A stretch of 64,000 nucleotides of DNA from positions 89,862 through 153,861 of the forward strand of contig NZ_JAKHSK010000009.1 of NCBI RefSeq assembly GCF_023499215.1, read 5' to 3'. A program made the translations under genes and the position numbers. The notes beneath the pieces were generated by a model, which did no database searches, had not been told where the DNA came from, and saw nothing but the letters and a program-made list of their open reading frames with translations. Of this stretch, positions 17,824 through 27,132 are shown piece after piece (position 1 is the stretch's first letter; each line of letters begins with the position of its first letter). Source of the stretch: Zunongwangia pacifica (GTDB taxonomy: Bacteria; Bacteroidota; Bacteroidia; Flavobacteriales; Flavobacteriaceae).

Positions 17824-19029
17824 CTAACTATTAGGGATATTAATTACTATTTGTCGTGTATCTTCCTGATTGTAAGATTTTAAGTCAGGATAATTCTTAG
17901 CGAAATCCTCAAAGGTTTCTGAAACAATAGATATATTGGAATATTTGTTTGCAGCATCAATAAAGGGTTTCATATTTTCGTTGGTTTCATCTATCCCTTT
18001 ATTTACAATCATCAATTGAAAGCCTGGATTTTGTTCCAAGGCTTCGATGATTGCGGTTACGATATGTTTATCCCCGAAACTAAAGCCTATTGTAATAAGG
18101 AAAACATTCTCCTTTCTCAAATTGGACTGGAACCTCGACATCATTTCAAAATACGGCTGTTCATAAGAGCTTTCATATTTTGATTGATGTGGATATATCA
18201 TCAATGGTTCGTCAGGTTCTTCTTTTTGTATAATCTTGTTGTCTTGCTTTTCCCAATTTACAGAACCGTGTAATTTGTACAAATGGAAAACTTTTTGAAT
18301 AAAATTGTCTTCTTCTTTTACTCTACTTTGATTGCGGGAAACAATATCGTAATCATAATTACGCCCACTAAATATTCTTGGTTGAGAAAATGAAAACCCG
18401 TCTATAACAACAAAATTGCTTTCACAAGCTGATTGTTCAAACATTAGGTCATAATTCAATGTAAACAGCTTAAATCTTGGTAAAGTAACTTTGCGTTTCG
18501 TTATTTTATTTAATAAGAGCGTATGTGGCGAATTATCTGGCAAACTCAATTGACAGGCTTCTTTGATAAAATCTTTAATTTTGTTTACACAATCCTCAAT
18601 ATCTATATCCTCTTTGGGTATATATGGTATAGCAGGTGTTGCCATAGAAAGAACCTTTTCTAAATTCTTTACTATAGAGCCATCATCCCATTTTTCATCG
18701 TAGCCAATAGTTTCAAGTAACTTTCCAAAAACATCGGCTGTTAAAAGAGCTTCCGCATCATCCCATAAATTTGCCATCGACTTACCCAACTTCCCATCTT
18801 TTCCCCAACCAATAGATGACCCTGCACCAGTTAGAAGTAATAAATTCTCAAACTGATTATTTAGAGTTTGGGAGTATTTATTCCTATTTGTTGCAATTGC
18901 ATAATCAATTCTATTTTCGGTACTTTCTTTGAAATCGTGAAGTTTGCCGTCGATATATACTTTTATATCAGTAGCATCACTATCATCATAAGCAACAGAA
19001 CTGTTATTGTTGAGTAAAATGTATTTCAT
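17824..19029 (-). CDS. SIR2-family NAD hydrolase of a Sir2-HerA antiphage system
   Basis: The 401-residue protein has the SIR2 nucleotide site: TGAGSS at residues 67-72, FTLNYDLMFE with the catalytic-type Asn192, and YKLHGSVNW with His254. A later TIGFSFGD block completes the Rossmann core. Defence-type Sir2 proteins hydrolyse NAD+ and so stop phage growth by killing or stalling the cell. The pairing with a directly downstream HerA ATPase is the diagnostic context. The first 55 residues lie before the core and may help assembly. The gene is preceded by an XRE repressor gene 56 bases upstream on the same strand. Confidence 0.85.
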   Translation of the reverse strand: MKYILLNNNSSVAYDDSDATDIKVYIDGKLHDFKESTENRIDYAIATNRNKYSQTLNNQFENLLLLTGAGSSIGWGKDGKLGKSMANLWDDAEALLTADVFGKLLETIGYDEKWDDGSIVKNLEKVLSMATPAIPYIPKEDIDIEDCVNKIKDFIKEACQLSLPDNSPHTLLLNKITKRKVTLPRFKLFTLNYDLMFEQSACESNFVVIDGFSFSQPRIFSGRNYDYDIVSRNQSRVKEEDNFIQKVFHLYKLHGSVNWEKQDNKIIQKEEPDEPLMIYPHQSKYESSYEQPYFEMMSRFQSNLRKENVFLITIGFSFGDKHIVTAIIEALEQNPGFQLMIVNKGIDETNENMKPFIDAANKYSNISIVSETFEDFAKNYPDLKSYNQEDTRQIVINIPNS

Positions 19030-19084
19030 ATTCGCATATTTTATTTGTTAACCTTTTTATTGCCAAAGAAGAGTTGTTAAAAAC

Positions 19085-19384
19085 CTAATCTGCATTATTC
19101 TTGATTGCATTTAATTCTTTTAAAACAATTTTTAAAGCCTGCTTTCCTATTTCTTTATCGTCAATAAGTCCCTTTATTTTATCTGAAAACCATAAAACCA
19201 ATAGCTCATCAATTGGGGTATTCAAAAATTCTGCAAGCTTTTCGATGTGTTTTCTTGGCAATGGTCTTTCTTCATTTTCGACTTTACTGATAAAAGCACT
19301 ATCCAGTTCCAATGCAGCCCCAACTTCCCGTAGGAACAATCCTTTACTTTCTCTTAGTCTTTTTATGTGTTTTCCAAATGCCAT
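19085..19384 (-). CDS. XRE-family repressor of the defence operon
   Basis: The 99-residue protein has a complete helix-turn-helix in residues 5-60 (IKRLRESKGLFLREVGAALE, then AFISKVENEERPLPRKHIEK) and a short helical tail. It resembles the small controller proteins that hold restriction or abortive-infection genes in check. It is the first gene of the leftward XRE-sir2-herA block, 56 bases before sir2, so it probably controls the pair and itself. It could instead respond to ICE state. No operator palindrome is obvious. Confidence 0.75.
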   Translation of the reverse strand: MAFGKHIKRLRESKGLFLREVGAALELDSAFISKVENEERPLPRKHIEKLAEFLNTPIDELLVLWFSDKIKGLIDDKEIGKQALKIVLKELNAIKNNAD

Positions 19385-19463
19385 TTTGCTTTTTTAAGAC
19401 TTGTCTAAATATGTCAAATTTAAGCAAAATAGTTTAATAAATACGGATTTAGACTTTCTATAA

Positions 19464-19534
19464 AGCCACTCACTGCCAAATCATTCCTTTGACTGCCACT
19501 TTATTATAACGCCCTGATTTCTGAAACACCTTTG
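19464..19534 (+). promoter_or_regulatory. P4: 10-bp phased GCC array plus -7 element for the traE-Q operon
   Basis: Half-sites have their G at 19465, 19475 and 19495; the third in-phase position, 19485, reads TCC. CACCTTTG (TAnnTTTG with one change) starts 32 bp after the last G, at 19527. Transcription should begin near 19539, about 50 bases before traE. There is no -33 TTTG. Confidence 0.55.
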
Positions 19535-19588
19535 TTCCGAAAGTCCGCAAGGTGCGGGATAACAATAACAAATTAATGTGTTTCAATT

Positions 19589-19894
19589 ATGGAAAAACAG
19601 AGAAAAAAAGTTTTGCTGGCAGCCGTGGCTATGCTGTCAGGAATTGGTGCGTTCGCACAGGGAAACGGCTCGGCAGGTATCAACGAGGCTACCCAAATGG
19701 TAACTTCCTATTTCGACCCCGCAACCCAATTAATCTACGCCATCGGTGCGGTCGTGGGCTTGATAGGGGGCGTTAAAGTTTACAATAAGTTCAGTTCGGG
19801 CGACCCCGACACATCGAAGACTGCGGCAAGCTGGTTCGGTGCGTGTATCTTCTTAATCGTAGCGGCTACCATCCTGCGTTCATTCTTCCTTTAA
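19589..19894 (+). CDS. traE: Conjugal transfer protein TraE (DUF4134)
   Basis: The 101-residue protein has a signal-like N terminus (VLLAAVAMLSGIGAFAQ) and two further hydrophobic helices (LIYAIGAVVGLIGGVKVYNK and WFGACIFLIVAATILRSF). This is the DUF4134/TraE pattern, a small VirB2/VirB3-like inner-membrane or pilin-type component of the mating apparatus. It is the first gene of the main mating-pore operon and lies about 50 bases after the predicted P4 start site. Confidence 0.85.
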   Translation: MEKQRKKVLLAAVAMLSGIGAFAQGNGSAGINEATQMVTSYFDPATQLIYAIGAVVGLIGGVKVYNKFSSGDPDTSKTAASWFGACIFLIVAATILRSFFL

Positions 19895-19905
19895 TCCTTT
19901 GCTTT

Positions 19906-20238
19906 ATGAACAATTACAACATAAACAAAGGCATTGGCAGGACAGTGGAATTTAAGGGACTGAAAGCACAATACCTGTTCATTTTCGCTGGCGGACTGCT
20001 CGGTACGCTCATCCTCGTGATGATACTGTATATGGCAGGCGTAAACTCTTACATCTGCCTGTTCCTCGGAGCAGGCGGTGCTTCGCTCATTGTGTGGCAG
20101 ACCTTTTCACTAAACAGGAAGTACGGCGAACACGGGCTAATGAAAATCGGAGCAGGAAAAAGACATCCCCGATACATCATTTGTCGCAAGCCTGTACACC
20201 GCTATCTGAAATTCACTCCTAAATCGAATGCCCTATGA
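19906..20238 (+). CDS. traF: Conjugal transfer protein TraF (DUF4133)
   Basis: This 110-residue protein begins MNNYNINKGIGRTVEFKGLK and has two membrane helices (YLFIFAGGLLGTLILVMILY and YICLFLGAGGASLIVWQTF), the DUF4133/TraF family, a VirB3-like partner of the TraG ATPase. I chose the ATG at 19906, 11 bases after traE, over an upstream start that would overlap traE out of frame. Its TGA overlaps the traG ATG (ATGA), so TraF and TraG are translationally coupled. Confidence 0.85.
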   Translation: MNNYNINKGIGRTVEFKGLKAQYLFIFAGGLLGTLILVMILYMAGVNSYICLFLGAGGASLIVWQTFSLNRKYGEHGLMKIGAGKRHPRYIICRKPVHRYLKFTPKSNAL

Positions 20239-22739
20239 GAAACGTTGCAAAGACAACAACGCTGGAAAACAAATTTCCTTTGTTGGCAGTAGAAAACAAC
20301 TGCATCCTTTCCAAAGATGCGGACATTACCGCCTGCTTTGAGGTTCGTTTGCCGGAACTGTTTACGGTAGCATCGGCGGAATACGAAGCTATTCACTCCG
20401 CCTGGCATAAGGCTATCAAGACCTTGCCGGATTTTACGGTCATCCACAAACAGGATTGGTACATCAAAGAAAGCTATGCTCCCGATTTGGCAAAGGAAGA
20501 CCAAAGTTTTTTGGCTAAATCCTACCAACGCCATTTTAATGAGCGACCATTTCTGAACCATTATTGTTACCTGTTCCTGACCAAGACCACTAAGGAAAGA
20601 ATGCGTATGCAAAGCAACTTCAGTTCGCTTTGCAAAGGTACGCTCATACCAAAGGAAATCAGGAACAAGGAAACGATACACCGCTTTATGGAAGCGGTGG
20701 CACAGTTTGAGCGTATCGTGAACGATAGCGGTTTCATAACCCTGCAACGCCTTACCGAAGATGAAATCATCGGAACGGACGAAAAGCAGGGATTGTTGGA
20801 ACAGTACCTAACCCTGTCAAGGGAAAGCGGAACACCGATGCAGGACATCGCACTCGGAACGGAAGAAGTCCGTATCGGAAACAAAAGGTTGAGCCTGCAC
20901 ACCTTGTCCGATACAGACGATTTGCCCGGAACGGTATCGGCTGATACCCGTTTTGAAAAGCTATCCACCGACCGGAGCGACTGCCGTTTGTCGTTCGCTG
21001 CTCCCGTGGGATTACTCCTTAGCTGTAACCATATCTACAACCAATATTTGTTTTTGGATAACAGCGAAGACAACCTGCAAAAGTTTGAAAAGTCCGCCCG
21101 CAATATGCACTCTTTGGCAAGGTATAGCAGGGCAAACCAAATCAACAAAGAGTGGATAGAAAAATACCTGAACGAAGCCCACAGCTTCGGTCTGTCGTCT
21201 ATCAGGGCACACTTCAACATTATGGCGTGGTCGGAAGACCCTGCGGAGCTGAAACAGTTAAAGAACGATTGCGGTAGTGCATTGGCATTGATGGAGTGTA
21301 AGCCTCGCCACAACACTACGGACGTAGCCACTTTGTTTTGGGCTGGAATGCCCGGCAATGCAGGCGATTTTCCGAGTGAGGAAAGTTTTTACACTTTTAT
21401 CGAACCTGCCTTGTGCTTCTTCACAGAAGAAACCAACTATCACAATTCGCCCTCGCCGTTCGGTATCAAGATGGCTGACAGGCTTACAGGAAAACCTATC
21501 CATTTGGATATTTCCGACCTGCCTATGAAGTGTGGCATTATCACGAACCGGAACAAGTTTATACTTGGTCCGTCAGGTTCGGGAAAATCGTTCTTCACAA
21601 ACCATATGGTAAGGCAATACTACGAACAGGGCGCACACGTATTGTTGGTAGATACGGGTAATTCTTATCAGGGCTTATGCGAACTCATCAAAGGAAAGAC
21701 CAAAGGTGAAGACGGTGTTTATTTTACGTACACCGAAGGCAACCCGATTGCATTCAATCCATTTTACACGGATGATGGGGTTTTCGACATCGAAAAGAGA
21801 GAAAGTGTTAAGACCTTAATATTGACACTATGGAAACGTGATGATGAACCGCCAACCCGTTCGGAAGAAGTGGCATTATCCAATGCCGTATCAGGTTATA
21901 TTGAACGTATCAAAACAGATGATGTTTACCCATCATTCAACGGTTTCTACGAGTATGTCAAAGGTGATTACCGCAAGGTACTCGAAGAAAAACAGGTAAG
22001 GGAAAAAGACTTTGACATTGCAAATTTCCTGAACGTCCTCGAACCCTACTACAAGGGTGGCGAATACGATTATCTGTTGAACTCCGACAAGCAGTTAGAC
22101 CTGCTTTCCAAACGCTTTATCGTGTTTGAAATTGATGCGATTAAAGACCACAAAATCCTCTTTCCCATAGTCACAATTATCATTATGGAAGTTTTTATCA
22201 ACAAGATGCGGAGGCTGAAAGGTATCCGAAAACTCATCCTGATTGAAGAAGCGTGGAAAGCGATTGCCAAAGAAGGAATGGCGGAATATATAAAATATTT
22301 ATTTAAAACCGTCCGCAAATTCTTCGGAGAGGCGATTGTCGTTACGCAAGAGGTAGATGATATTATCCAGTCGCCCATTGTAAAAGAAAGTATCATCAAC
22401 AATTCCGACTGTAAAATCCTCTTAGACCAGCGTAAGTATATGAATAAATTCGATGACATACAGGCAATGTTGGGGCTTACAGATAAGGAAAAAGGTCAGG
22501 TACTTTCTATCAATATGAACAACGATGCAAGCCGACTGTACAAAGAGGTTTGGATTGGCTTAGGTGGTACGAACTCGGCAGTCTATGCCACCGAAGTTAG
22601 TTTGGAGGAATACCTCGCATACACCACCGAAGAAACCGAAAAAATGGAGGTAATGCAATTAGCTTCCGAATTGGACGGTAACGTAGAACTCGCCATTAAG
22701 CATATCGCAATGCAAAGGCGTGACAAAGCAAATCAATAG
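20235..22739 (+). CDS. traG: Conjugation ATPase TraG (VirB4-like)
   Basis: The 834-residue protein has an N-terminal VirB4-like region and a C-terminal ATPase. Walker A LGPSGSGKSFF is at about 444, NPIAFNPFY follows, and Walker B KLILIEEAWKAI is at about 668, followed by VVTQEVDDI. This is the Bacteroidetes TraG family, the motor that powers pilus and pore assembly at the inner membrane. It should not be confused with the VirD4-type coupling protein, which here is MobC. The sequence is full length with no frameshift. Confidence 0.9.
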   Translation: MRNVAKTTTLENKFPLLAVENNCILSKDADITACFEVRLPELFTVASAEYEAIHSAWHKAIKTLPDFTVIHKQDWYIKESYAPDLAKEDQSFLAKSYQRHFNERPFLNHYCYLFLTKTTKERMRMQSNFSSLCKGTLIPKEIRNKETIHRFMEAVAQFERIVNDSGFITLQRLTEDEIIGTDEKQGLLEQYLTLSRESGTPMQDIALGTEEVRIGNKRLSLHTLSDTDDLPGTVSADTRFEKLSTDRSDCRLSFAAPVGLLLSCNHIYNQYLFLDNSEDNLQKFEKSARNMHSLARYSRANQINKEWIEKYLNEAHSFGLSSIRAHFNIMAWSEDPAELKQLKNDCGSALALMECKPRHNTTDVATLFWAGMPGNAGDFPSEESFYTFIEPALCFFTEETNYHNSPSPFGIKMADRLTGKPIHLDISDLPMKCGIITNRNKFILGPSGSGKSFFTNHMVRQYYEQGAHVLLVDTGNSYQGLCELIKGKTKGEDGVYFTYTEGNPIAFNPFYTDDGVFDIEKRESVKTLILTLWKRDDEPPTRSEEVALSNAVSGYIERIKTDDVYPSFNGFYEYVKGDYRKVLEEKQVREKDFDIANFLNVLEPYYKGGEYDYLLNSDKQLDLLSKRFIVFEIDAIKDHKILFPIVTIIIMEVFINKMRRLKGIRKLILIEEAWKAIAKEGMAEYIKYLFKTVRKFFGEAIVVTQEVDDIIQSPIVKESIINNSDCKILLDQRKYMNKFDDIQAMLGLTDKEKGQVLSINMNNDASRLYKEVWIGLGGTNSAVYATEVSLEEYLAYTTEETEKMEVMQLASELDGNVELAIKHIAMQRRDKANQ

Positions 22740-22765
22740 TCATTAACATTTTAAAATTCATAAAA

Positions 22766-23398
22766 ATGAAAAAGTTCCTTTTTATGGTGTGTACGGCACT
22801 AATGCTCGCCGTAGCACCGTCCGCAAAAGCACAATGGGTAGTAACCGACCCCACAAATCTGGCATCGGGTATTCTCAACAGTGCGAATGAAATCGTACAG
22901 ACTTCTTCCACGGTATCCAATGTAATTAAAAATTTCAAGGAAGTGGAAAAGGTGTATAAACAGGGTAAGGAGTATTACGACAAGCTACAAGCTGTAAATA
23001 ATCTTGTAAAAGATGCACGTAAGGTACAGCAGACTGTATTGCTTGTCGGTGACGTATCCGAAATGTATGTTACCAACTTCGGTAAGATGATGAACGACCC
23101 GAATTTTTCTGCACAGGAATTGGCAGCTATCAGCAATGGTTATTCGGCATTGCTGAATGAAAGTACCGAACTGCTGAAAGAACTCAAACAGATTGTAACC
23201 TCATCAAGCCTTTCGCTGAACGACAAAGAGCGTATGGATATTATTGATAGAGTGTACAAAGAAGTAAAGGAATACCACAGCTTGGTACGCTACTATACCA
23301 ATAAGAATATCTCTGTAAGTATTCTAAGAGCAAAAAAGCAGAACAATACCAAAAGAGTGCTTGACCTCTATGGAACTCCTAACCAAAAATACTGGTAG
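22766..23398 (+). CDS. traI: Conjugal transfer protein TraI (DUF4141)
   Basis: The 210-residue protein has a classic signal peptide (KKFLFMVCTALMLAVAPSAKA, cut before QW) and a helical mature part with coiled-coil-like stretches (VIKNFKEVEKVYKQGKEYYD). This matches DUF4141/TraI, a periplasmic VirB5-like component. It lies 26 bases after traG and 2 bases before traJ. No traH-like gene is found between traG and traI. Confidence 0.8.
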   Translation: MKKFLFMVCTALMLAVAPSAKAQWVVTDPTNLASGILNSANEIVQTSSTVSNVIKNFKEVEKVYKQGKEYYDKLQAVNNLVKDARKVQQTVLLVGDVSEMYVTNFGKMMNDPNFSAQELAAISNGYSALLNESTELLKELKQIVTSSSLSLNDKERMDIIDRVYKEVKEYHSLVRYYTNKNISVSILRAKKQNNTKRVLDLYGTPNQKYW

Positions 23399-23400
23399 TT

Positions 23401-24396
23401 ATGGAATTTCAAAATCTTCACGAAGTCCTACGCTCATTATATGATGAGATGCTCCCACTGTCCGCCGATATGGCGGCAGTGGCTAAAGGGATAGCCGGAT
23501 TGGGGGCTTTGTTCTATGTTGCCATAAAAGTATGGCAGGCTTTGAGCAGGGCTGAACCCATTGATATGTACCCTTTGCTTCGTCCTTTCGCTTTGGGGCT
23601 TTGCATTATGTTTTTCCCAACTATCGTATTGGGAACAATCAATGCCGTGTTAAGTCCGGTGGTACAGGGTACTCACACAATCCTCGAAAATCAGGTGCTT
23701 GACCTCAACAATTTGCAGGCGAAAAAAGACCTGCTCGAACGGGAAGCTATGCTACGAAATCCTGAAACAGCCTATCTCGTATCAAATGAGGAATTTGATA
23801 AAAAGCTCGAAGAATTGGGCTGGTCGCCCGGCGATTTGATTACGATGTCGGGAATGTATATGGATAGGTTTGCCTACCAAACCGAACAAGCTATTAAGAA
23901 TTGGTTTCGCAATCTGTTAGAGGTACTGTTTCAGGCGGCAGCTTTGGTTATTGATACCATAAGGACGTTCTTTCTCATTGTCCTGTCCATACTCGGGCCG
24001 ATAGCCTTTGCGATAAGCGTGTGGGACGGTTTTCAGTCCACGCTCACGCAATGGCTGACCCGATACGTCAGCGTTTACCTGTGGTTGCCTGTGGCAGACC
24101 TGTTCAGCTCTATGCTTGCCAAAATACAATCCCTCATTATCGAAAAGGATATAGCAATGCTTGCCGACCCTACTTACATACCTGATACGAGCAATACCGT
24201 GTACATCATTTTTATGATTATCGGCATCATCGGGTACTTCACTATCCCGACAGTAACAGGTTGGGTAATCCAAGCCGGAGGCGCAGGAAACTTTACCCGC
24301 AATGTAAACTCCACAGCAATGAAAGCCGGAAACATCGCCGGAGCAGGCGCAGGCTCAACAGTTGGAAACATCGGCGGTAAACTGATGAATAAATAA
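23401..24396 (+). CDS. traJ: Conjugal transfer membrane protein TraJ (VirB6-like)
   Basis: The 331-residue protein has several hydrophobic segments: about 20-45, 60-85, a cluster at 170-220 with LIVLSILGPIAFAISVWDGF, and about 265-290. It ends in a Gly/Ala-rich soluble tail. This is the TraJ/VirB6-type polytopic protein through which DNA passes at the inner membrane. It lies 2 bases after traI and 19 bases before traK. The family assignment is good; the topology is approximate. Confidence 0.85.
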   Translation: MEFQNLHEVLRSLYDEMLPLSADMAAVAKGIAGLGALFYVAIKVWQALSRAEPIDMYPLLRPFALGLCIMFFPTIVLGTINAVLSPVVQGTHTILENQVLDLNNLQAKKDLLEREAMLRNPETAYLVSNEEFDKKLEELGWSPGDLITMSGMYMDRFAYQTEQAIKNWFRNLLEVLFQAAALVIDTIRTFFLIVLSILGPIAFAISVWDGFQSTLTQWLTRYVSVYLWLPVADLFSSMLAKIQSLIIEKDIAMLADPTYIPDTSNTVYIIFMIIGIIGYFTIPTVTGWVIQAGGAGNFTRNVNSTAMKAGNIAGAGAGSTVGNIGGKLMNK

Positions 24397-24415
24397 TCAT
24401 TAATCATTCTAAAAA

Positions 24416-25039
24416 ATGGAATTTAAAACGCTAAGAAATATCGAAAACAGCTTTAGGCAGATAAGATTATATGCCATTGTGTTTGCGGTTCTCTGCATTA
24501 GCGTGGTAGGTTACGCCGTATGGCGTTCCTACCGCTTTGCAGAAGAACAACGCCAAAAAATCTATGTGCTGGATAATGGAAAATCGTTGATGCTTGCCTT
24601 ATCGCAAGATGCAAGTATCAACCGACCTGTGGAAGCAAGGGAACACGTCAGGCGTTTTCACGAACTCTTTTTTACGCTTGCTCCCGACAAGAACGCTATC
24701 GAAAGCAATATGAGCAGGGCATTCAACCTTGCCGATAAATCAGCTTTTGATTATTACAAAGACCTGTCGGAAAAGGGCTATTACAGCAGGATTATTTCGG
24801 GGAATGTACAGCAACGCATTGAGGTGGATAGTGTCGTGTGCAATTTCGACACCTATCCTTATGCGGTGCGTACCTACGCCAAACAATTCATTATCCGTTC
24901 GAGCAACGTGACCAGGCGTAACCTGATTACTTCCTGTTATCTCGTGAACTCTGTCCGTTCGGACAACAACCCGCAAGGCTTCAACATCGAAAAGTTTGCA
25001 GTGATAGAAAACAGGGATATAGAAGTTATCGAACGCTAA
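24416..25039 (+). CDS. traK: Conjugal transfer protein TraK (VirB8-like)
   Basis: The 207-residue protein has a short cytoplasmic N terminus (FKTLRNIENSFRQIR), one membrane helix (LYAIVFAVLCISVVGYAVW) and a periplasmic domain, as in VirB8/TraK scaffold proteins. The periplasmic HVRRFHELFFTLAPD and the late LITSCYLVNSVRSDNNPQGF are typical of Bacteroidetes TraK. It should link the inner-membrane ATPases to the TraM-TraN core. Confidence 0.87.
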   Translation: MEFKTLRNIENSFRQIRLYAIVFAVLCISVVGYAVWRSYRFAEEQRQKIYVLDNGKSLMLALSQDASINRPVEAREHVRRFHELFFTLAPDKNAIESNMSRAFNLADKSAFDYYKDLSEKGYYSRIISGNVQQRIEVDSVVCNFDTYPYAVRTYAKQFIIRSSNVTRRNLITSCYLVNSVRSDNNPQGFNIEKFAVIENRDIEVIER

Positions 25040-25051
25040 AAAAACAATCTT

Positions 25052-25480
25052 ATGGAAGCATTATCAGATTTAAGCACGTTTGCAAAAATCCTTACCGATA
25101 AAGGATATAACGGCTATTTCCATACGCAGGGAGCGTATGCTGGAAAGTTGAAGGAAAGTATCGGCGAATACCTCGAAAACTGCCAAAAAGGTACAGATAG
25201 TTTGCCTAAACAGGACTTGTTGCTGACGGGCTACCTGCAATGGTCGGGCGAAGACAAGCCAAGTGTAGAATGCAGTATGTGGGTAAAATACCTGAACGGC
25301 AAATTCTCGCTTAACAGAATGGAGGTTGCAAGGAAAGACCAATTTGGGCAACTGCTGAAAAAATCGGAACTGACAAACCTGTCAGTCATATCCGCACCCA
25401 AAGCGGTTGAGGCAGTCGCTTTGGTCAATGAAGAACCGAAGCAAAAGGCAGGTCAAAGTCCTAAGCGTTTCAAGCTATAA
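25052..25480 (+). CDS. Unknown protein between traK and traL
   Basis: This 142-residue soluble protein has no signal peptide or membrane segment. It begins LSDLSTFAKILTDKGYNGYF and ends in a Lys/Pro-rich tail. I do not recognise the family. It lies 12 bases after traK and 20 before traL, in the same operon, where the classical CTnDOT order has traK followed directly by traL. It is therefore an added cytoplasmic factor of this ICE type, perhaps a chaperone or regulator of assembly; that is a guess from position only. Confidence 0.65.
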   Translation: MEALSDLSTFAKILTDKGYNGYFHTQGAYAGKLKESIGEYLENCQKGTDSLPKQDLLLTGYLQWSGEDKPSVECSMWVKYLNGKFSLNRMEVARKDQFGQLLKKSELTNLSVISAPKAVEAVALVNEEPKQKAGQSPKRFKL

Positions 25481-25499
25481 CAACAGAAATAGTAAGGTT

Positions 25500-25787
25500 A
25501 TGAAAAAACTAAGAGCAAATATGGACAGGTACTTTGACAAGCTGGACGAACGCTGGCGGGCATTGCCCTTGCGGAAACAGCACCAATACACACTTTACTT
25601 TTTTGTGGGGTATCTACTGCTTACGGCAGGTGTCATTTGCAAAGTATGGTACGATACCTCAAAGTCGGGTAACGATATGGTCATTGAGCATATCGAAAAC
25701 CCTGTCCTCAAAAAAAGTGAAAGTCCTGCAAGATTGCAGGACACATTATCAACAATTCTAAAAAACAAGATTTATGAAAGAAAATGA
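25500..25787 (+). CDS. traL: Conjugal transfer protein TraL (DUF3989)
   Basis: The 95-residue protein has a basic, amphipathic N terminus (DRYFDKLDERWRALPLRKQ), one membrane helix (YTLYFFVGYLLLTAGVICKV) and a short periplasmic tail, the TraL/DUF3989 pattern. I selected the ATG at 25500 because an upstream in-frame start would run into the preceding gene. It overlaps traM by 14 bases, a sign of translational coupling. Confidence 0.82.
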   Translation: MKKLRANMDRYFDKLDERWRALPLRKQHQYTLYFFVGYLLLTAGVICKVWYDTSKSGNDMVIEHIENPVLKKSESPARLQDTLSTILKNKIYERK

Positions 25788-27108
25788 GAACAAAAAGTCG
25801 GTTGTTCGGGTAACGGAAGGGAACCAGGCAGCAACCACTGATGTACTGCAAGACGGTACACAGAACAAAGCCGAAAAGCTCAAAAAGCCACTCATATTTG
25901 GCTTAATGGGAATTGTCTTCGTAGGTTGTATGTACCTCATATTTAAACCATCCGCAGACAAAAAGGAAATTGAGAACATCGGGCTGAACGATGCAGTACC
26001 GGAGGCTACCGGAGCAGGAATGCCTGCCGACAAAGGCAAGGCTTACGAGTTGGAAATGCTGGAACGCAAAGAGCAAGAAAAACGCAATGCACTTACCACG
26101 CTTTCTGACTATTGGAATACTGAAGACAAAAAAGAGCCTAATGATGAATTTCCCGAAGAAGACGAAAACAGCAGCTATGGCGTTGGCAGAGGTTCGGGAA
26201 GAAACGGCAATCCTGCATTGAGCAGTTACCGCAATGCACAAAGCACATTGGGTTCATTTTATCAGGATAACAACTCTGAAACAACAGAACTCCGCAGGCA
26301 ATTGGACGAACTAAAAGAACAATTAGCCGAGAAAGATGTACCTAAATCTGTAACCGTTGATGACCAGCTTGCCATAATGGAGAAATCCTACCAGATGGCG
26401 GCAAAGTATCTGCCAACAGGTACAAATTCGACAGAAGCCCCACCTGCTAAGGATGCAGGTACGGCTACCGCAGGTTCAACTCAAAAGGAGCATTTTGTGG
26501 CATTCACACCTACAAGAAAGAACACCGTTTCCGCTTTGTATCGTGAGCCTACGGACAGTGCCTTTTTAGCCGATTGGAGCGAAACAAGAAACCGGGGCTT
26601 TTATACCGCAGGTTCTATTGAGCAAACGGCACAACCGAAAAACAGTATCAAAGCCTGTGTACACGATGCGCAAACGGTTATTGGCGAAACAGGGGTACGA
26701 TTGCGATTGTTAGAGCCAGCCCAAACGCCTCAACGTACCATTCCGAAAGGAACGATTGTAACAGCTAATGCCAAATTTCAGGGAGGTCGATTGCAGCTAA
26801 AGATTACCTCCGTAGAATTAGAGGGCAACATCATTCCGGTTGATATTACTATTTACGATTTGGACGGACAGCAAGGCTTGTACGTTCCGTATTCGCCCGA
26901 AATGAACGCCCTTACCGAAATGGCGGGCAATATGAGCCAGACTTCGGGAACAAGCATAATGCTCACGCAGAATGCAGGACAACAGGTTGCTGCTGATTTA
27001 AGCCGTGGCGTGGTACAGGGTGTTTCGGGCTATTTCGCCAAAAAGGTAAGAACCCCAAAGGTTACGCTAAAAGCAGGGCATCAGGTCTTCCTTGTATCTA
27101 AAAAATAA
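25774..27108 (+). CDS. traM: Conjugal transfer protein TraM (VirB10-like)
   Basis: The 444-residue protein has a cytoplasmic start, a membrane helix at about 37-53 (PLIFGLMGIVFVGCMYLIF), a long charged and coiled periplasmic linker, and a C-terminal beta-rich domain from about 250 (IPKGTIVTANAKFQGGRLQL). This is the TraM/VirB10 energy-sensing core protein that spans the envelope. It follows traL with a 14-base overlap and precedes traN. Confidence 0.88.
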   Translation: MKENENKKSVVRVTEGNQAATTDVLQDGTQNKAEKLKKPLIFGLMGIVFVGCMYLIFKPSADKKEIENIGLNDAVPEATGAGMPADKGKAYELEMLERKEQEKRNALTTLSDYWNTEDKKEPNDEFPEEDENSSYGVGRGSGRNGNPALSSYRNAQSTLGSFYQDNNSETTELRRQLDELKEQLAEKDVPKSVTVDDQLAIMEKSYQMAAKYLPTGTNSTEAPPAKDAGTATAGSTQKEHFVAFTPTRKNTVSALYREPTDSAFLADWSETRNRGFYTAGSIEQTAQPKNSIKACVHDAQTVIGETGVRLRLLEPAQTPQRTIPKGTIVTANAKFQGGRLQLKITSVELEGNIIPVDITIYDLDGQQGLYVPYSPEMNALTEMAGNMSQTSGTSIMLTQNAGQQVAADLSRGVVQGVSGYFAKKVRTPKVTLKAGHQVFLVSKK

Positions 27109-27132
27109 TGTTGAACTCAAATAATTTAAACA

